A stretch of 64,000 nt of DNA from assembly GCF_001543105.1 (NCBI RefSeq), contig NZ_CP014159.1:744001-808000 (forward strand), read 5' to 3'. This stretch comes from Aerococcus christensenii (GTDB lineage: Bacteria; Bacillota; Bacilli; Lactobacillales; Aerococcaceae). Position 1 is the first letter of the stretch; every line of letters begins with the position of its first letter. The notes under the pieces were generated by a model that worked only from the letters and a program-made list of their open reading frames with translations, had not been told where the DNA came from and ran no database searches. The position numbers and the translations under genes were made by a program. Shown here piece after piece: positions 36,345 through 46,151 of the stretch.

Positions 36345-36546
36345 ATTGTAGATAAGTAGGAGCTTGAAGGGTTAAGAGAGAGTTTGGTTGCTGAAAAAAC
36401 TTCCCCGCTCAGCTGTGAACCTGCTACAAAAGAAGGCTAATGAAGTCCGGCTAGCGTCGTTATAGCGAGAGAAGAGTTTTTGAACTTAATTAAGGTGGTA
36501 CCGCGAGTCATGTCGTCCTTTGGAGACACGGGCTCGTTTTTTAATT
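36345..36546 (+). ncRNA. T-box leader of proS (tRNA-Pro sensing)
   Basis: The hallmark AAGGTGGTACCGCG lies at 36492-36505, with TGGT able to pair with an uncharged ACCA end. The stem I region ends GTGAACCTGCTAC, where CCT at 36420-36422 reads as a proline specifier codon. The terminator stem that competes with the antiterminator spans about 36502-36536 and ends in TTTTTT. Uncharged tRNA-Pro would favour read-through into proS. Confidence 0.9.
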
Positions 36547-36608
36547 TCTCTTGTTAAAGGGGAACTACGGGCTTTAAGCATTTGTAAAAAGATAAAGGAG
36601 AATTTAGA

Positions 36609-38054
36609 ATGGCACAAGAAAATGAACAAACCAATGATTTTTCCAAATGGTATTTACAAAGCATTCAAAAGGCAGATCTTTTTGCTTATGGACCTGTGAG
36701 GGGGACCATGGTTTTTAAACCGAATGGGTATAGTCTTTGGGAAAAAATCCAAGAAGCTTTTAATCAAAAATTTAAGGAATCGGGGGTTAAGAATTGCTAT
36801 TTTCCAATGTTAATTCCAGAATCTTTCTTTAAAAAAGAAGCGGATCATGTGGAAGGTTTTGCGCCAGAATTACCTTGGGTAACACGAGCAGGGGAAGAAG
36901 AATTAGAAGAACCTGTTGCTCTTCGCCCAACCTCTGAAACTTTGTTCGGTAATGCCATGTCTGATTGGATTAATTCCTATCGGGATCTCCCTATGGAATT
37001 GAATCAATGGGCGAATGTTTTCCGCTGGGAAAAACGGACCCTTCCTTTCCTCAGAACTTCTGAATTCCTTTGGCAAGAAGGGCATTGTGCGTATGCCAGT
37101 GAAGAAGAAGCAAGAGAGCGAACCATGTATTTCCTTAACTTGTACAAGGAAGTCGTTGAAGATCTGCTAGCTCTTCCAGTATATGATGGGCAAAAAACGC
37201 CTTCTGAACGTTTTGCAGGAGGGGTAGATACCTATTCCATCGAAGCTATGATGAAGGATACAAAGGCTGTTCAAGCAGGGACTTCTCATTATTTGGGGAC
37301 GAATTTTGCGGAAGCTTTCGATATTAAATTTTTAAATTCAGACAACCATCATGATTATGTTCACACTTCTTCTTGGGGTGTTTCTACGCGATTGATTGGG
37401 TCGATGATTATGGCGCATGGGGACGAAAAGGGAGTGATTTTCCCACCTAAGATGGCACCTATTCAAGTAACCTTAATTCCAGTAGGGAATATCAAGAAAA
37501 ATCCAGAGGTTCTCACACGGTTACGCGCTATAGAAGACGCCTTAAAAGCAGTGGGCTTGTCGACTTACTTAGATGATTCCAATAACTCTGCAGGATATAA
37601 ATACAACGAATCGGAAGTGAAGGGGGTCCCTTTACGGATTGAATTTGGACCACGGGATCTTGAGAATAATCAATGTATGATTAAGATGCGTGATTTAGAT
37701 GAAAAATTCGAAGTTTCTTTAGACGAGCTTGTTGAACGGGTTCAAAGTGAACTAGAGATCATGCAAAAACGTTTATATGACAAAGCAGATGCCTATCGTC
37801 ACGCTCATGAACACACAGAAATTGACAGCTTTGAAGAATTAAAAGCTCATATTGCACGCTGTGAAGAAAAGGGAGAATACCCTGGATGGATCTTGGCTGG
37901 CTGGGATGGTACGGAAGAAACAGAAGCCAAGATTAAAGAAGAAACCGGCTTTACTTCTCGGAATATTCCATTTAATTCACCAATGAAGAAAACGGTAGAC
38001 TTAGTTTCTGGACGTCCAGCTAAATATACCGTATGGTTCGCTCGTGCTTATTAG
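36609..38054 (+). CDS. proS: Prolyl-tRNA synthetase, archaeal/eukaryal-like type
   Basis: A 481-residue class II synthetase of the short form without the editing insertion. VRGTMVFKPNGYSLWEKIQE near residue 24, LRPTSET near 102, WEKRTLPFLRTSEFLWQEGH near 141, and the GVSTRLIG motif near 257 are visible, with the C-terminal zinc/anticodon-type domain ending in ARAY. This is the type found in archaea and some bacteria. The T-box with a proline codon upstream independently confirms the amino acid. Confidence 0.94.
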   Translation: MAQENEQTNDFSKWYLQSIQKADLFAYGPVRGTMVFKPNGYSLWEKIQEAFNQKFKESGVKNCYFPMLIPESFFKKEADHVEGFAPELPWVTRAGEEELEEPVALRPTSETLFGNAMSDWINSYRDLPMELNQWANVFRWEKRTLPFLRTSEFLWQEGHCAYASEEEARERTMYFLNLYKEVVEDLLALPVYDGQKTPSERFAGGVDTYSIEAMMKDTKAVQAGTSHYLGTNFAEAFDIKFLNSDNHHDYVHTSSWGVSTRLIGSMIMAHGDEKGVIFPPKMAPIQVTLIPVGNIKKNPEVLTRLRAIEDALKAVGLSTYLDDSNNSAGYKYNESEVKGVPLRIEFGPRDLENNQCMIKMRDLDEKFEVSLDELVERVQSELEIMQKRLYDKADAYRHAHEHTEIDSFEELKAHIARCEEKGEYPGWILAGWDGTEETEAKIKEETGFTSRNIPFNSPMKKTVDLVSGRPAKYTVWFARAY

Positions 38055-38130
38055 AATCTGTAAATAAAATCCGCTAGATCGTTTTTTTAAGATGGGTTAT
38101 AATGAACAAAAAACATAAAGGAGAATTGTT

Positions 38131-38298
38131 ATGCCATTTATTCATGTAGAACTCGTGGAAGGTCGTAGCGATGAAGCCAAAGCAAATATGGCGAAAGAAA
38201 TTACAGAAGTTGTCCACAAGTATGCGAATGCCCCTAAAGAACATATTCATGTGATTTTCCAAGACATGAAAAAATCAAACTATTTTAACGAGAAATAG
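38131..38298 (+). CDS. 4-oxalocrotonate tautomerase-family protein
   Basis: A small 55-residue protein beginning [17 protein letters not shown]. The catalytic proline follows the initiator methionine, and the family core continues through [26 protein letters not shown] lies 8 bases upstream. Such tautomerases act on enol/keto acids as hexamers; in lactic bacteria the physiological substrate is usually unknown. Stand-alone gene between proS and rlmD with its own terminator. Confidence 0.85.
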   Translation: MPFIHVELVEGRSDEAKANMAKEITEVVHKYANAPKEHIHVIFQDMKKSNYFNEK

Positions 38299-38305
38299 GA
38301 AAAGG

Positions 38306-38361
38306 GTTACCCAAGAGATGGAACAGCTAAAAGGCTGGGAACGATTGGGTAACTTTTTTTA
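38306..38361 (+). terminator. Terminator after the tautomerase gene
   Basis: GTTACCCAA (38306-38314) pairs with TTGGGTAAC (38345-38353), followed by TTTTTTT. Confidence 0.8.
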
Positions 38362-38398
38362 TAAGAATGGGGAATGGTAGACAAAGAAGGGTGAGAAG

Positions 38399-39799
38399 AT
38401 GAAGAAAAAGATTTATCCCACAGAAGTATTAGAAGTTGAGGTGATGGGATTAGATAGCCAAGGTATGGGAGTCGTGGAATATTGGCATCCGCCTCTAAAA
38501 GAAGGATGTCCTAGAAAGAAGTTGAAATTAACGATTCCTCAAGCTCTCCCTGGTGATGTGGTTCGGGTAACCGTCCCTAATGCTAAGGGAAGAAGGCGGG
38601 TAACGGTTTCTTATGATGAGATTGTCAAAGCTTCAAAAGATCGCATAGGCTTCCCCCCTACGGATGTCCCGATTGCAGGAGGAACCCCACTTCTTTATAT
38701 GTCTTATGCAGCACAACTGGACTATAAAGAACGCCTTATTCAATCTTTTCTTGAAGAGAAGGGGTTTGATTCTGGAAAAGTCAGACCTGTTTTAGGGATG
38801 GATGATCCCTATCATTACCGGAATAAGATGGAGCTGACCTTTGGAAAAGAGGGAGCCATAGGGATGCATCAAGCTGGAAATTTCCGCTGTGTTATCGATC
38901 TTAAAGATTCTCCTTTAGCTCCTCAAGAAGTGATCACTGTCAAAGAAACAGTGAGTGAGTGGCAGAAGGGTCATCAACTTCCATCTTATGATAAAGAAAG
39001 TAATACTGGTCTTTTGCGACATTTAATGGTTCGAAAATCGCATGGCACAGGAGAAATCATGGTAGCTATTTTTGCAACGGAAGAAGCCAAGGTCTACCTG
39101 GAAGAAACACGCCAATTAGTTGATCAACTTCAAGAAAAACTTTCAGGATTAGCCAGCGTGGTATGGTTAAAAAATACGGATATCGCAGATAGAACGCAGT
39201 CTCAAGAAAGTGAAGTTTTATTTGGAAGAGACTATATCCACGATCAACTTCATGGCTATCAGTATCGTCTCTGGTTTGATACTTTCTTCCAACCGAATCC
39301 TCTCCAAGCGGAAAAAATGGTGGATTTGGTATTGGAAATGGGTCAAATTGAAAAAAATATGCGGGTGTTAGATCTGTTTTGTGGGGTAGGGACATTTAGT
39401 TTGCCACTGGCGGATAGGTGTCAGGAACTTGCTGGAATAGAGATTGTACCGACTTCTATTGAGTCAGCGAAGCGTAACGCCTTGGAGAATGGATTAGAGA
39501 ATACTTATTTTATATCGCGTGATGCTAGAAAAGGAATGGCTGAGCTAGAGGAAAATTGGGGACATCCTGATTTACTACTTTTGGATCCGCCAAGAAGCGG
39601 AGCAGGAGGTAAAGTTATGCGTCGAATTGGGCGATTAGGTTGTCAAAAAGTTATCTATGTGTCCTGTAATCCCAAAACTTTAGCAAATGACCTGGTTTGG
39701 CTAAGAGAGTTTGGATATGAATTACAAGTGGTTCAGCCAGTGGACCAATTCCCACATACTCTGCACGTTGAGACTGTCGTATTGATGTCAAAAGCTTAA
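38399..39799 (+). CDS. rlmD: 23S rRNA (uracil-C5) methyltransferase, RlmD/RlmCD type
   Basis: A 466-residue RumA-type enzyme. A TRAM RNA-binding domain (EVLEVEVMGLDSQGMGVVEY) opens it. The SAM-binding VLDLFCGVGTFSLPLADR is near residue 324, DPPRSGAG near 398, and the catalytic cysteine is in YVSCNPKTLANDL near 420. It methylates U1939, and in some Gram-positives also U747, of 23S rRNA. Its stop immediately precedes the first copy of the dispersed repeat, marking the border to the accessory region. Confidence 0.92.
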   Translation: MKKKIYPTEVLEVEVMGLDSQGMGVVEYWHPPLKEGCPRKKLKLTIPQALPGDVVRVTVPNAKGRRRVTVSYDEIVKASKDRIGFPPTDVPIAGGTPLLYMSYAAQLDYKERLIQSFLEEKGFDSGKVRPVLGMDDPYHYRNKMELTFGKEGAIGMHQAGNFRCVIDLKDSPLAPQEVITVKETVSEWQKGHQLPSYDKESNTGLLRHLMVRKSHGTGEIMVAIFATEEAKVYLEETRQLVDQLQEKLSGLASVVWLKNTDIADRTQSQESEVLFGRDYIHDQLHGYQYRLWFDTFFQPNPLQAEKMVDLVLEMGQIEKNMRVLDLFCGVGTFSLPLADRCQELAGIEIVPTSIESAKRNALENGLENTYFISRDARKGMAELEENWGHPDLLLLDPPRSGAGGKVMRRIGRLGCQKVIYVSCNPKTLANDLVWLREFGYELQVVQPVDQFPHTLHVETVVLMSKA

Positions 39800-39802
39800 T
39801 AG

Positions 39803-40006
39803 GTGGGTGCAAGTTTGCACTTGTGCAGCAAGGCTTAGCGAGGGTTATCGTTAAAAGGTTTAATGCGAAACGGCTTTAAGCTGGGTTCTCGTGGTTTTTG
39901 AGCGCGATTTTGCTGTATGAGGAAACATATCAACGCTCTGGGGTCGAGTGCACAGGATGGATAACGTTAAAAAGTGCACCCACTTTGCACCCACCCTGTG
40001 AAGTGG
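39803..40006. repeat. Dispersed repeat, full copy 1
   Basis: About 204 bases, similar along its whole length to 49906-50110. It begins GTGGGTGCAAGTTTGCAC and ends TTTGCACCCACCCTG, so the ends form an imperfect inverted repeat (GTGGGTGCAA with TTGCACCCAC). Internal shared landmarks are ATCGTTAAAAGGTTTAATG, GCTTTAAGCT, GTGGTTTTTGAGCG and GGGTCGAGTG. No transposase is encoded. Family unknown to me. Confidence 0.8.
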
Positions 40007-40073
40007 TAAAATATAGCTCAAAAGTTAAAATGAGGTCTGATTATTAGTATGTGCACGGGGAGGTGCTTAAGTA

Positions 40074-40667
40074 ATGGATAATAAGAAGTTTATTGCAGAG
40101 ACGAAAGATGTTCGTTTAACGGTGAAACGTGCTGATACCTTTGGTGTGAGCTTTGTTAACTGTGAACAAGATATATTGAGGGTTGAGGAAGAGCAAAATG
40201 TTATAAGGCTTATTCAAACTAAAAAAGTCTCAGCTTCGAATTGGCTGAGGTGGTTTACTCAGGGTATGCCTGAAATTGTTGTGAGTTTGCCACGTGATGT
40301 GGAAGTTTGTGAAGTTGAATCTGATTCTAATCAAGTGCTCATCACAGATATTGAGATTGGTAAGCTTTATGTAGAAGTGAACAATGGCAAGGTAGAAGTT
40401 GTTAATTTGAAAGCGGATGATGTTTTTCTTAAATGTTGTAATGGGTCGGTTTCAGCAACAAACGTAGAAGTAACTCATGTTTGTACGCTTGATACGTTAA
40501 ATGGCATGAGTATTTTAGAAGGAACAATCAGCAAGGATGCAAGCCTTGAAGTAGATTGTGAGAATGGTGTCACCGAGGTTTCAGATAAGAAGAAGGTAAA
40601 CTGTAAAAACGATGGATTTGCGCATTACATGGTGCACTGCCTTAATGGGAAAGCTATTGCGAAGTAG
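40074..40667 (+). CDS. Hypothetical protein, DUF4097-like beta-repeat protein
   Basis: A 197-residue protein with no signal peptide or membrane segment. From about residue 75 it reads as short alternating strands (VEVCEVESDSNQVLITDIE, GKLYVEVNNGKVEVVNL, VFLKCCNGSVSATNVEV, CTLDTLNGMSILEG), the spacing expected of the right-handed beta fold of DUF4097 proteins. It is preceded by GGGGAGGTG. It lies between two copies of the dispersed repeat together with the next gene. Function not known. Confidence 0.6.
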   Translation: MDNKKFIAETKDVRLTVKRADTFGVSFVNCEQDILRVEEEQNVIRLIQTKKVSASNWLRWFTQGMPEIVVSLPRDVEVCEVESDSNQVLITDIEIGKLYVEVNNGKVEVVNLKADDVFLKCCNGSVSATNVEVTHVCTLDTLNGMSILEGTISKDASLEVDCENGVTEVSDKKKVNCKNDGFAHYMVHCLNGKAIAK

Positions 40668-40758
40668 CATACATATAGATCAAAAAAGAAGCAATAAAAC
40701 TTGATATAAGTTGGAATTAGAGCGTATATAGACATACCAATAAAGGAGGAAGCTGTAT

Positions 40759-41043
40759 ATGCTCTATGTAAAATTTGATGATTTCGAAGATGTTAGCGTC
40801 ATGGGAAATGAGAAAGACCATGGAATGTTTATTCCAATTAAGGATGGAAATGTGTATGCTGAGTGCGAACGGTGCGGTGTAGTTGAAAGGATCACCTTAC
40901 CATGCGAGTTCATTGCTAGCACATTTAAGTCGAGAGTGAACTTCAATGAAGGTTATGAACTTTGCGAGAAGTGCTTGCAAGAGGTTGAGTTTGTTACTGT
41001 CGCTTTGAGAACTGGAAAATTGCCTAATCGAGAATTGAAATAA
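40759..41043 (+). CDS. Hypothetical small protein with two CxxC motifs
   Basis: A 94-residue protein. CERC near residue 35 and CEKC near residue 74 could form a single zinc ribbon. I recognise no family. AAGGAGGAAGC precedes the ATG. It ends 46 bases before the partial repeat copy at 41090, so this gene and its neighbour make a small unit bracketed by repeats in the same orientation. Confidence 0.6.
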   Translation: MLYVKFDDFEDVSVMGNEKDHGMFIPIKDGNVYAECERCGVVERITLPCEFIASTFKSRVNFNEGYELCEKCLQEVEFVTVALRTGKLPNRELK

Positions 41044-41089
41044 CTGAAAAAGCAAAGCAGTGATAAGCGTAGTAATACAGGAAAAACTA

Positions 41090-41134
41090 AACGTTAAAAG
41101 GTGCACCCACTTTGCACCCACCCTGTGAAGTGGG
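41090..41134. repeat. Dispersed repeat, right-end partial copy
   Basis: AACGTTAAAAGGTGCACCCA and the following bases to 41134 match the right end of the copies ending at 40006 and 50110. The left three quarters are missing. Confidence 0.75.
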
Positions 41135-41189
41135 AAAATAAGGTTTAGACTAATTATCGAATGAGTTCAACTACAATAATTATGCAAGG

Positions 41190-43868
41190 CTACAGGTCTG
41201 TTCTATCCGTCCACAGCTCACACTGAGTCATTACTGTTTTGACAGCATCCTCCATACCCTCAGGTGGATAGCGGTGCTGTTTGAGAAGCCTTTTAATCAT
41301 CATGCGCATTTTAGCACGTGCAGAATCACGTTTTTGCCAATCAATCGTACGATTCTTACGAAGTGCTTCAGTAAGTTCTTTAGTGATGGCAATCAGCTCA
41401 TCATTTTCATAGAAATCCTTAATAGCTTGTGGTTTAGTTAATGCGTCATAAAAGGCTAGCTCATCTTCAGAAAGGCCAAGTTCATCTCCAGCTTTGCGGG
41501 CATCTTGAATTTGCTGTGCCATTTTCAAAAGCTCTTCAATAACCTCTTCATTTGTCAGCATCCCATTAAGATATCGATTCATCACGCCTTGAATAATTTC
41601 GCTGAACTTCTCGGATTTGACTATATTTGATCGTCTGTAGATCTGTATCTGCTCACCAATCAACTTTTTCAAAAGTTCAACAGCGAGGTTTTTCTCCTTC
41701 ATCTTTGAAATTTCCTCAAGGAATTTAGGATCAAATAGGGAGAATTCTTCTTTAACATCAGAGAACAAATTGATGACACCCTCGCTCTTGATGCTGGATT
41801 TCAGAAGTTCATTGATGCGAGCGTTCATTTCCGGCAGAGATATTTTTTTACCTTCACCCTGATTCATTAAGCGCATAACAAGCACGCGGACAGATTCAAA
41901 GAATGCTGCCTCTACTCGAAGGTCTCTTTCTACAAGTGACGAGCAGAGCGACAAAGCCTGATGCAATAGCAGTGCCTCTTTAAGGAAGTCTTCACGTTCT
42001 CTTTCCTTGTCAATGCTCACAATAAAGTTAACCGCTCCAGTGATAGTCTTTGAGCGTTCAAGATCGGTACCATTTGTAAACTTGGAATAATCATATCCGT
42101 GGAATAGATCACGGCAAATGGAAAGCTTTTCAAGGAATTTGGGATATGCAACTTTAGCAATATCGGTATCACCATAGTTCTTTTTATCGCGAGCTGTATA
42201 GTCATTCATTGCTTGCTTCAATGCTGACGCTATGCCCACGTAGTCAACAATCAAACCACCTTCTTTATCTTTAAAGACACGATTGACGCGGGCAATAGCT
42301 TGCATCAAGTTATAGCCCTGCATTGGCTTATAGACATACATCGTTGCAAGGGAAGGAACATCAAATCCTGTAAGCCACATATCAACAACTATGGCGATTT
42401 TCATCTCGCTATTATTATCTTTGAATTCTTTAGCAAGCTCATCTCTGTGATGCTTATTTCCAATAACAGCACGCCACTCTTCAGGATCTTTATTACTCTC
42501 GGTCATTACGACCTTAACCTTTTTCTGCCAGCTTGGGCGGACCTCAAGCATACGCTTGTAAATTTTCATAGCTATCTCGCGAGAGTAGGCAACTATCATT
42601 GCTTTTCCAGTTAGCAGATTTTCTCGATAGTTTTCGTAGTGGCTGATAATGTCGTTAGTAAGAGAATCAATAGTAGCGTCATTGCCTAGAACAGCATCCA
42701 TCTGGCTAAGATCTTTCTTGCTCTTCTCAATCACTTCAGGGTCAGCATTATTTGCCATAATGTCGTATTCCTGATCGATCAGATGGAGCGTAGGCTCATC
42801 AAATTTCAGCTTAATAACACGGCTTTCGTAATAGACTGGTCTCGTAGCACCGTCTTCTACAGCTTGCGTCATATCGTAAATATCGATGTAGTCACCGAAC
42901 ACTTCACGAGTATTTCTATCCTTTGCGGCTATAGGCGTTCCAGTAAAGCCAATATATGTAGCATTTGGCAGACTGTCACGTATGATACGTGCCGTTCCCG
43001 TTTTTATCTCACCAGTCTTAGCGTCAATTTTTTCTTTCAACCCATACTGGCTACGATGCGCTTCATCAGCCATAACGATGATGTTACGGCGCTTAGAAAG
43101 TGGCTCTGATGATTCTTCAAATTTTTGCATCGTTGTAAAAATGATGCCGTTTGCCTGCCTGCCTCCCAGCCAGTCCTTCAATCCGTCATTGGAGAAACAA
43201 ATAAAGTTTTTTATGATGTCAAGTAAGCGCGCTTTTTCAAACATTCCCTCAAAGAATGTATCAAACTGAGCGTATTGCGTATTCTCATAACTACCGTCTT
43301 TTGTTTTCCATTCCATGAAGCGATCCTCACCGGAAGTTATGGTTCCGGCTTTGCTAGTCAGATGATCGCTAATTACACAAATGCAGTTATAGATAAACAT
43401 CGATGGTATTTCCTGCATGTAATTTCTAATCTGGAGATAGCCCTCTGAAGCATCGGTTTCTTCACGAGATGGCGACTTTAGCTCAACAAGTACAACCGGC
43501 ATGCCATTTAAGAACAGAATTACATCCGGGCGTTTATTGCTGTTTTCAATAAACGTCCACTGATTTGCTACAACAAAGGAGTTATTATCAGGGTTTTTAT
43601 AGTCGACAATATATACGAGGCCGAAGCGTTCCTCGCCATCCACGAAGTACCTAACTTCAATTCCGTGTTGAAGATAGTCCATAAAGAGTACATTCTTCTG
43701 GACAAGTTCAGCGTTTTCAAAATTCTTCAATTTGAACAGTGCATCAGCGATAGCATCTTCCGGCATTTTTGGATTTAGCCTATGTAATGCTGACAGTAAT
43801 TCCTCTTCATATAATGGGCTACGAAAGTCACGCTCCAAATCTGGTGCGTAGACATATCTGTATCCCAT
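41190..43868 (-). pseudogene. hsdR: Type I restriction subunit HsdR, Walker A region deleted
   Basis: An 892-residue frame covering the N-terminal nuclease (PDVILFLNGMPVVLVELKSP), helicase motifs (MADEAHRSQYG, GFTGTPIA, QAIARVNRV) and the C-terminal domain. About 95 residues are missing at residue 229 (near 43181): FICFSNDGL runs directly into KDWLGGRQANG. The lost part normally includes the ATP-binding G-S-G-K-S motif, so translocation should fail. The 5-prime end is also cut: homology continues upstream of the ATG as IEYESSIIELFQNMG and then meets a stop at about 43912. No start or ribosome site precedes it. Probably non-functional. Confidence 0.85.
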
Positions 43869-43959
43869 GTTTTGGAATAATTCTATTATCGAACTTTCAT
43901 ATTCTATTTATCAGATTTTGCCAGAGCTTATCGAACTGTGGGGAGTCAATCTTAAAACG

Positions 43960-44164
43960 GCTGAAAAGCCTAAAAAAAGTAAGACCTACAGAAAGACTTA
44001 TAACGACACCTTTGTTTTTACTTCGAGCCGTAGAGTTGGGGCTTTCAATTTCTGATTTAAGTCTACTCACGATAGGACTAGTGAATGATATGTATACCGA
44101 AAAAGAAAATGATAGCTTTAATTACAAGGAATTAGCTACGCAAGATGATTTTGATAAGTTTTAA
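43960..44164 (+). pseudogene. Phage tail-assembly-chaperone-like fragment
   Basis: The end of this frame, FLLRAVELGLSISDLSLLTI then GLVNDMYTEKENDSFNYKEL and DDFDKF, resembles the short proteins encoded before the tape measure gene in siphophages (tail assembly chaperone). The beginning is fused to sequence antisense to hsdR. Weak family call based on motif style and its place upstream of a tape-measure fragment. Confidence 0.4.
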
Positions 44165-44217
44165 TCATATGCTATAATTTAGGTATATATTTTATGTGTT
44201 GTGAAGGAGGATATTTT

Positions 44218-44475
44218 ATGGCATGGGATGATAAAGTAGGAAGGTCATCTAAAGGTAATGGCGATAAGTATGTCGTTTTACAGGTAGTTCTTACTGAAAA
44301 ATTATTAGGTACTGGTTCGGGTACTGCCAGTCTAACGAATTTACAAGCAGCAATAAATAAACAGGCAGCTTTAGGATATAGACTACATACGATTACAACA
44401 TCTTCTTCTGGATCGAAAGGTTTTTGGGGAGGAGATAAAATCCAAGCTACAATGGTATTTGAAAGAATCAATTAA
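44218..44475 (+). CDS. DUF4177-like small protein
   Basis: An 85-residue protein. YVVLQVVLTEKLLG, a pairing helix LQAAINKQAALGYRLHTITT, and the final MVFER strand match the DUF4177 layout. GAAGGAGG lies 8 bases before the ATG. It sits between two phage tail fragments and has its own terminator. Function unknown; such genes are common cargo in phages and plasmids. Confidence 0.6.
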   Translation: MAWDDKVGRSSKGNGDKYVVLQVVLTEKLLGTGSGTASLTNLQAAINKQAALGYRLHTITTSSSGSKGFWGGDKIQATMVFERIN

Positions 44476-44500
44476 AATTTTTAAATTTATTTAACGATAA

Positions 44501-44532
44501 AGAGCATCTATCAAAAGATAGGTGCTTTTCTT
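44501..44532 (+). terminator. Terminator after the DUF4177-like gene
   Basis: AGCATCTATC pairs with GATAGGTGCT (one G-T), loop AAAA, then TTTCTT. Confidence 0.7.
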
Positions 44533-44563
44533 ATAGCTATTTTTAATAGGGAGGTGAGAGAAT

Positions 44564-45826
44564 TTGGCGAATCGCATTAAAGGAATAACGATTGAAATTG
44601 GTGGGGATACCACTAAATTACAAGATGCCCTAAAGCAAGTGAATACGGAGATTAAGCATACGCAGTCCGAACTGAGAGATGTTAATAAGTTGTTGAAACT
44701 TGATCCAAGTAATGCTGAATTAATGGCACAAAAACAAAAGCTTCTTTCTCAAGCAGTGGAAGAAACTAAGCAAAAGTTAGATTCTTTCAAGCAAGCCTCT
44801 GAACAAGCTAGTGCAGCACTGGCTCGTGGTGATATTTCTAAAGCTCAGTATGATGCTCTTCAACGAGAAATTATTGAAACCGAAAATGCCTTAAAGTCTT
44901 TAGAACAGCAAGCTTTCAAAACAGGTCAAGCCTTTAAAAGCATCTCAGACGCTTCGATGAAAATATCGAAGGTGACAGGAGAAGTGGGTAAAGAAATGAC
45001 TACTAAGCTGACGGCTCCGATTGTTGCAGTGGGAGCTTCAGGGCTAAAAACGACAGCTGATTTTGGAGAAGGCATGTCAAGCGTTAAAGCTATCACAGGA
45101 GCAACAGGAGATGAACTGTTACAGCTGAAAGAAAAAGCTCTTCAACTGGGAGAATCAACAGCTTTCTCTGCTTCGGGTGTGACGGAAGCTATGACGGAAA
45201 TGGCTAAGGCAGGGTGGTCAACCAAAGATATCTTGTCTGGTGTTGGTGGTGTCTTGGATGCTTTCGCTGCATCAGGTGAAAATCTTGGTACGGTGGCAAC
45301 GATTGTAGCGGACGCTATTTCAGGGTTCAATATGAAAGCTTCCGAGTCAGGGCGAGTGGCAGATGTTTTAACTCAAGCAGCAAATGCAGGAACTATTGGC
45401 ATTACTGACTTAGGGGAACCTTTTAAATATATAGCACCATTAGCCAATGCCATGCATTTCAATATTGAAGATGTGACGACTGCTATTACAGCCATGTCCA
45501 TGTCAGGGATTAAAGGGTCACAAGCAGGGACTTTGCTGAAGAACTCGCTAACTAACTTGATCAAGCCCACCAGTCAAATGCAGGTAGCCATGGATGAGTT
45601 AGGGATCAAGATCATCAACCAAGATGGGTCTTTCAAGTCCTTGGATGAGATCTTACGTGGCATGCGGGGGTCTTTTGCAGGGCTAACGGATGAACAAAAG
45701 GCCTACTATGCGACAGTCATTGCAGGAAAAGAAGGGCAAGCAGGCCTCTTGTCGCTTCTCAATATGACGCAGGGGGAATATGACAAGATCTCGGATTCCA
45801 TGAAAACGGCAGGTGGTGTTGCCTAG
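44564..45826 (+). pseudogene. Phage tail tape measure protein, N-terminal fragment
   Basis: 420 residues from TTG 44564 behind GGGAGGTGAGAG. The N-terminal coiled-coil (about residues 10-110, EIKHTQSELRDVNKLLKLDP) and the TP901-type core (ADFGEGMSSVKAITGATGDE near 167, GSQAGTLLKNSLTNLIKPTS near 314) are clear. Tape measure proteins are usually far longer with membrane segments and often a peptidase or lysozyme end; here the frame stops at the junction with a recombinase fragment. A prophage remnant. Confidence 0.85.
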
Positions 45827-46095
45827 ACCAAGAAGCCTATAACCGTCAGTATCAAGAACTCGTCAGTCGGTTTCATCAAGAAGAAGCTGCCTTAGAAAAG
45901 GTGACTAACCAACTTGAGGACAAGAAAGCTAGACTCTTGAGATTGAACTTCTTCATCGGTCAACTTGTGGAGATGAATGACAAAATTGAAGCTTTTGATC
46001 CGATTTTTTGGAATTTACATTTAGACTGTGTGGAAGTGAGCGAGGAGGGACTGTTGAATTACCACTTCAAGAATGGCACGACCATTACCATTTAA
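45826..46095 (+). pseudogene. C-terminal tail of a large serine recombinase
   Basis: From 45826 one frame reads DQEAYNRQYQELVSRFHQEE, a coiled-coil, and ends with AFDPIFWNLHLDCVEVSEEG and FKNGTTITI. This is the standard end of large serine recombinases of transposons, ICEs and phages. The catalytic and zinc domains are absent. It joins the tape measure fragment directly, so the original element was deleted and this end left behind. Confidence 0.65.
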
Positions 46096-46151
46096 AGCAG
46101 AAAGCTACCCTAATTTGAAATGATACTGGGTGGCTTTTTGAGTGGGATAAT

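Noticed and set aside
36090..36608. A protein-coding gene in the long gap before proS
   Set aside because: No supported frame; the gap is explained by the ccpA and proS promoters and the T-box leader.
43769..43960. Start of the plus-strand frame leading into the phage chaperone-like fragment
   Set aside because: This part is antisense to the conserved hsdR N-terminus, so it is a shadow; only the later part shows phage-like sequence.
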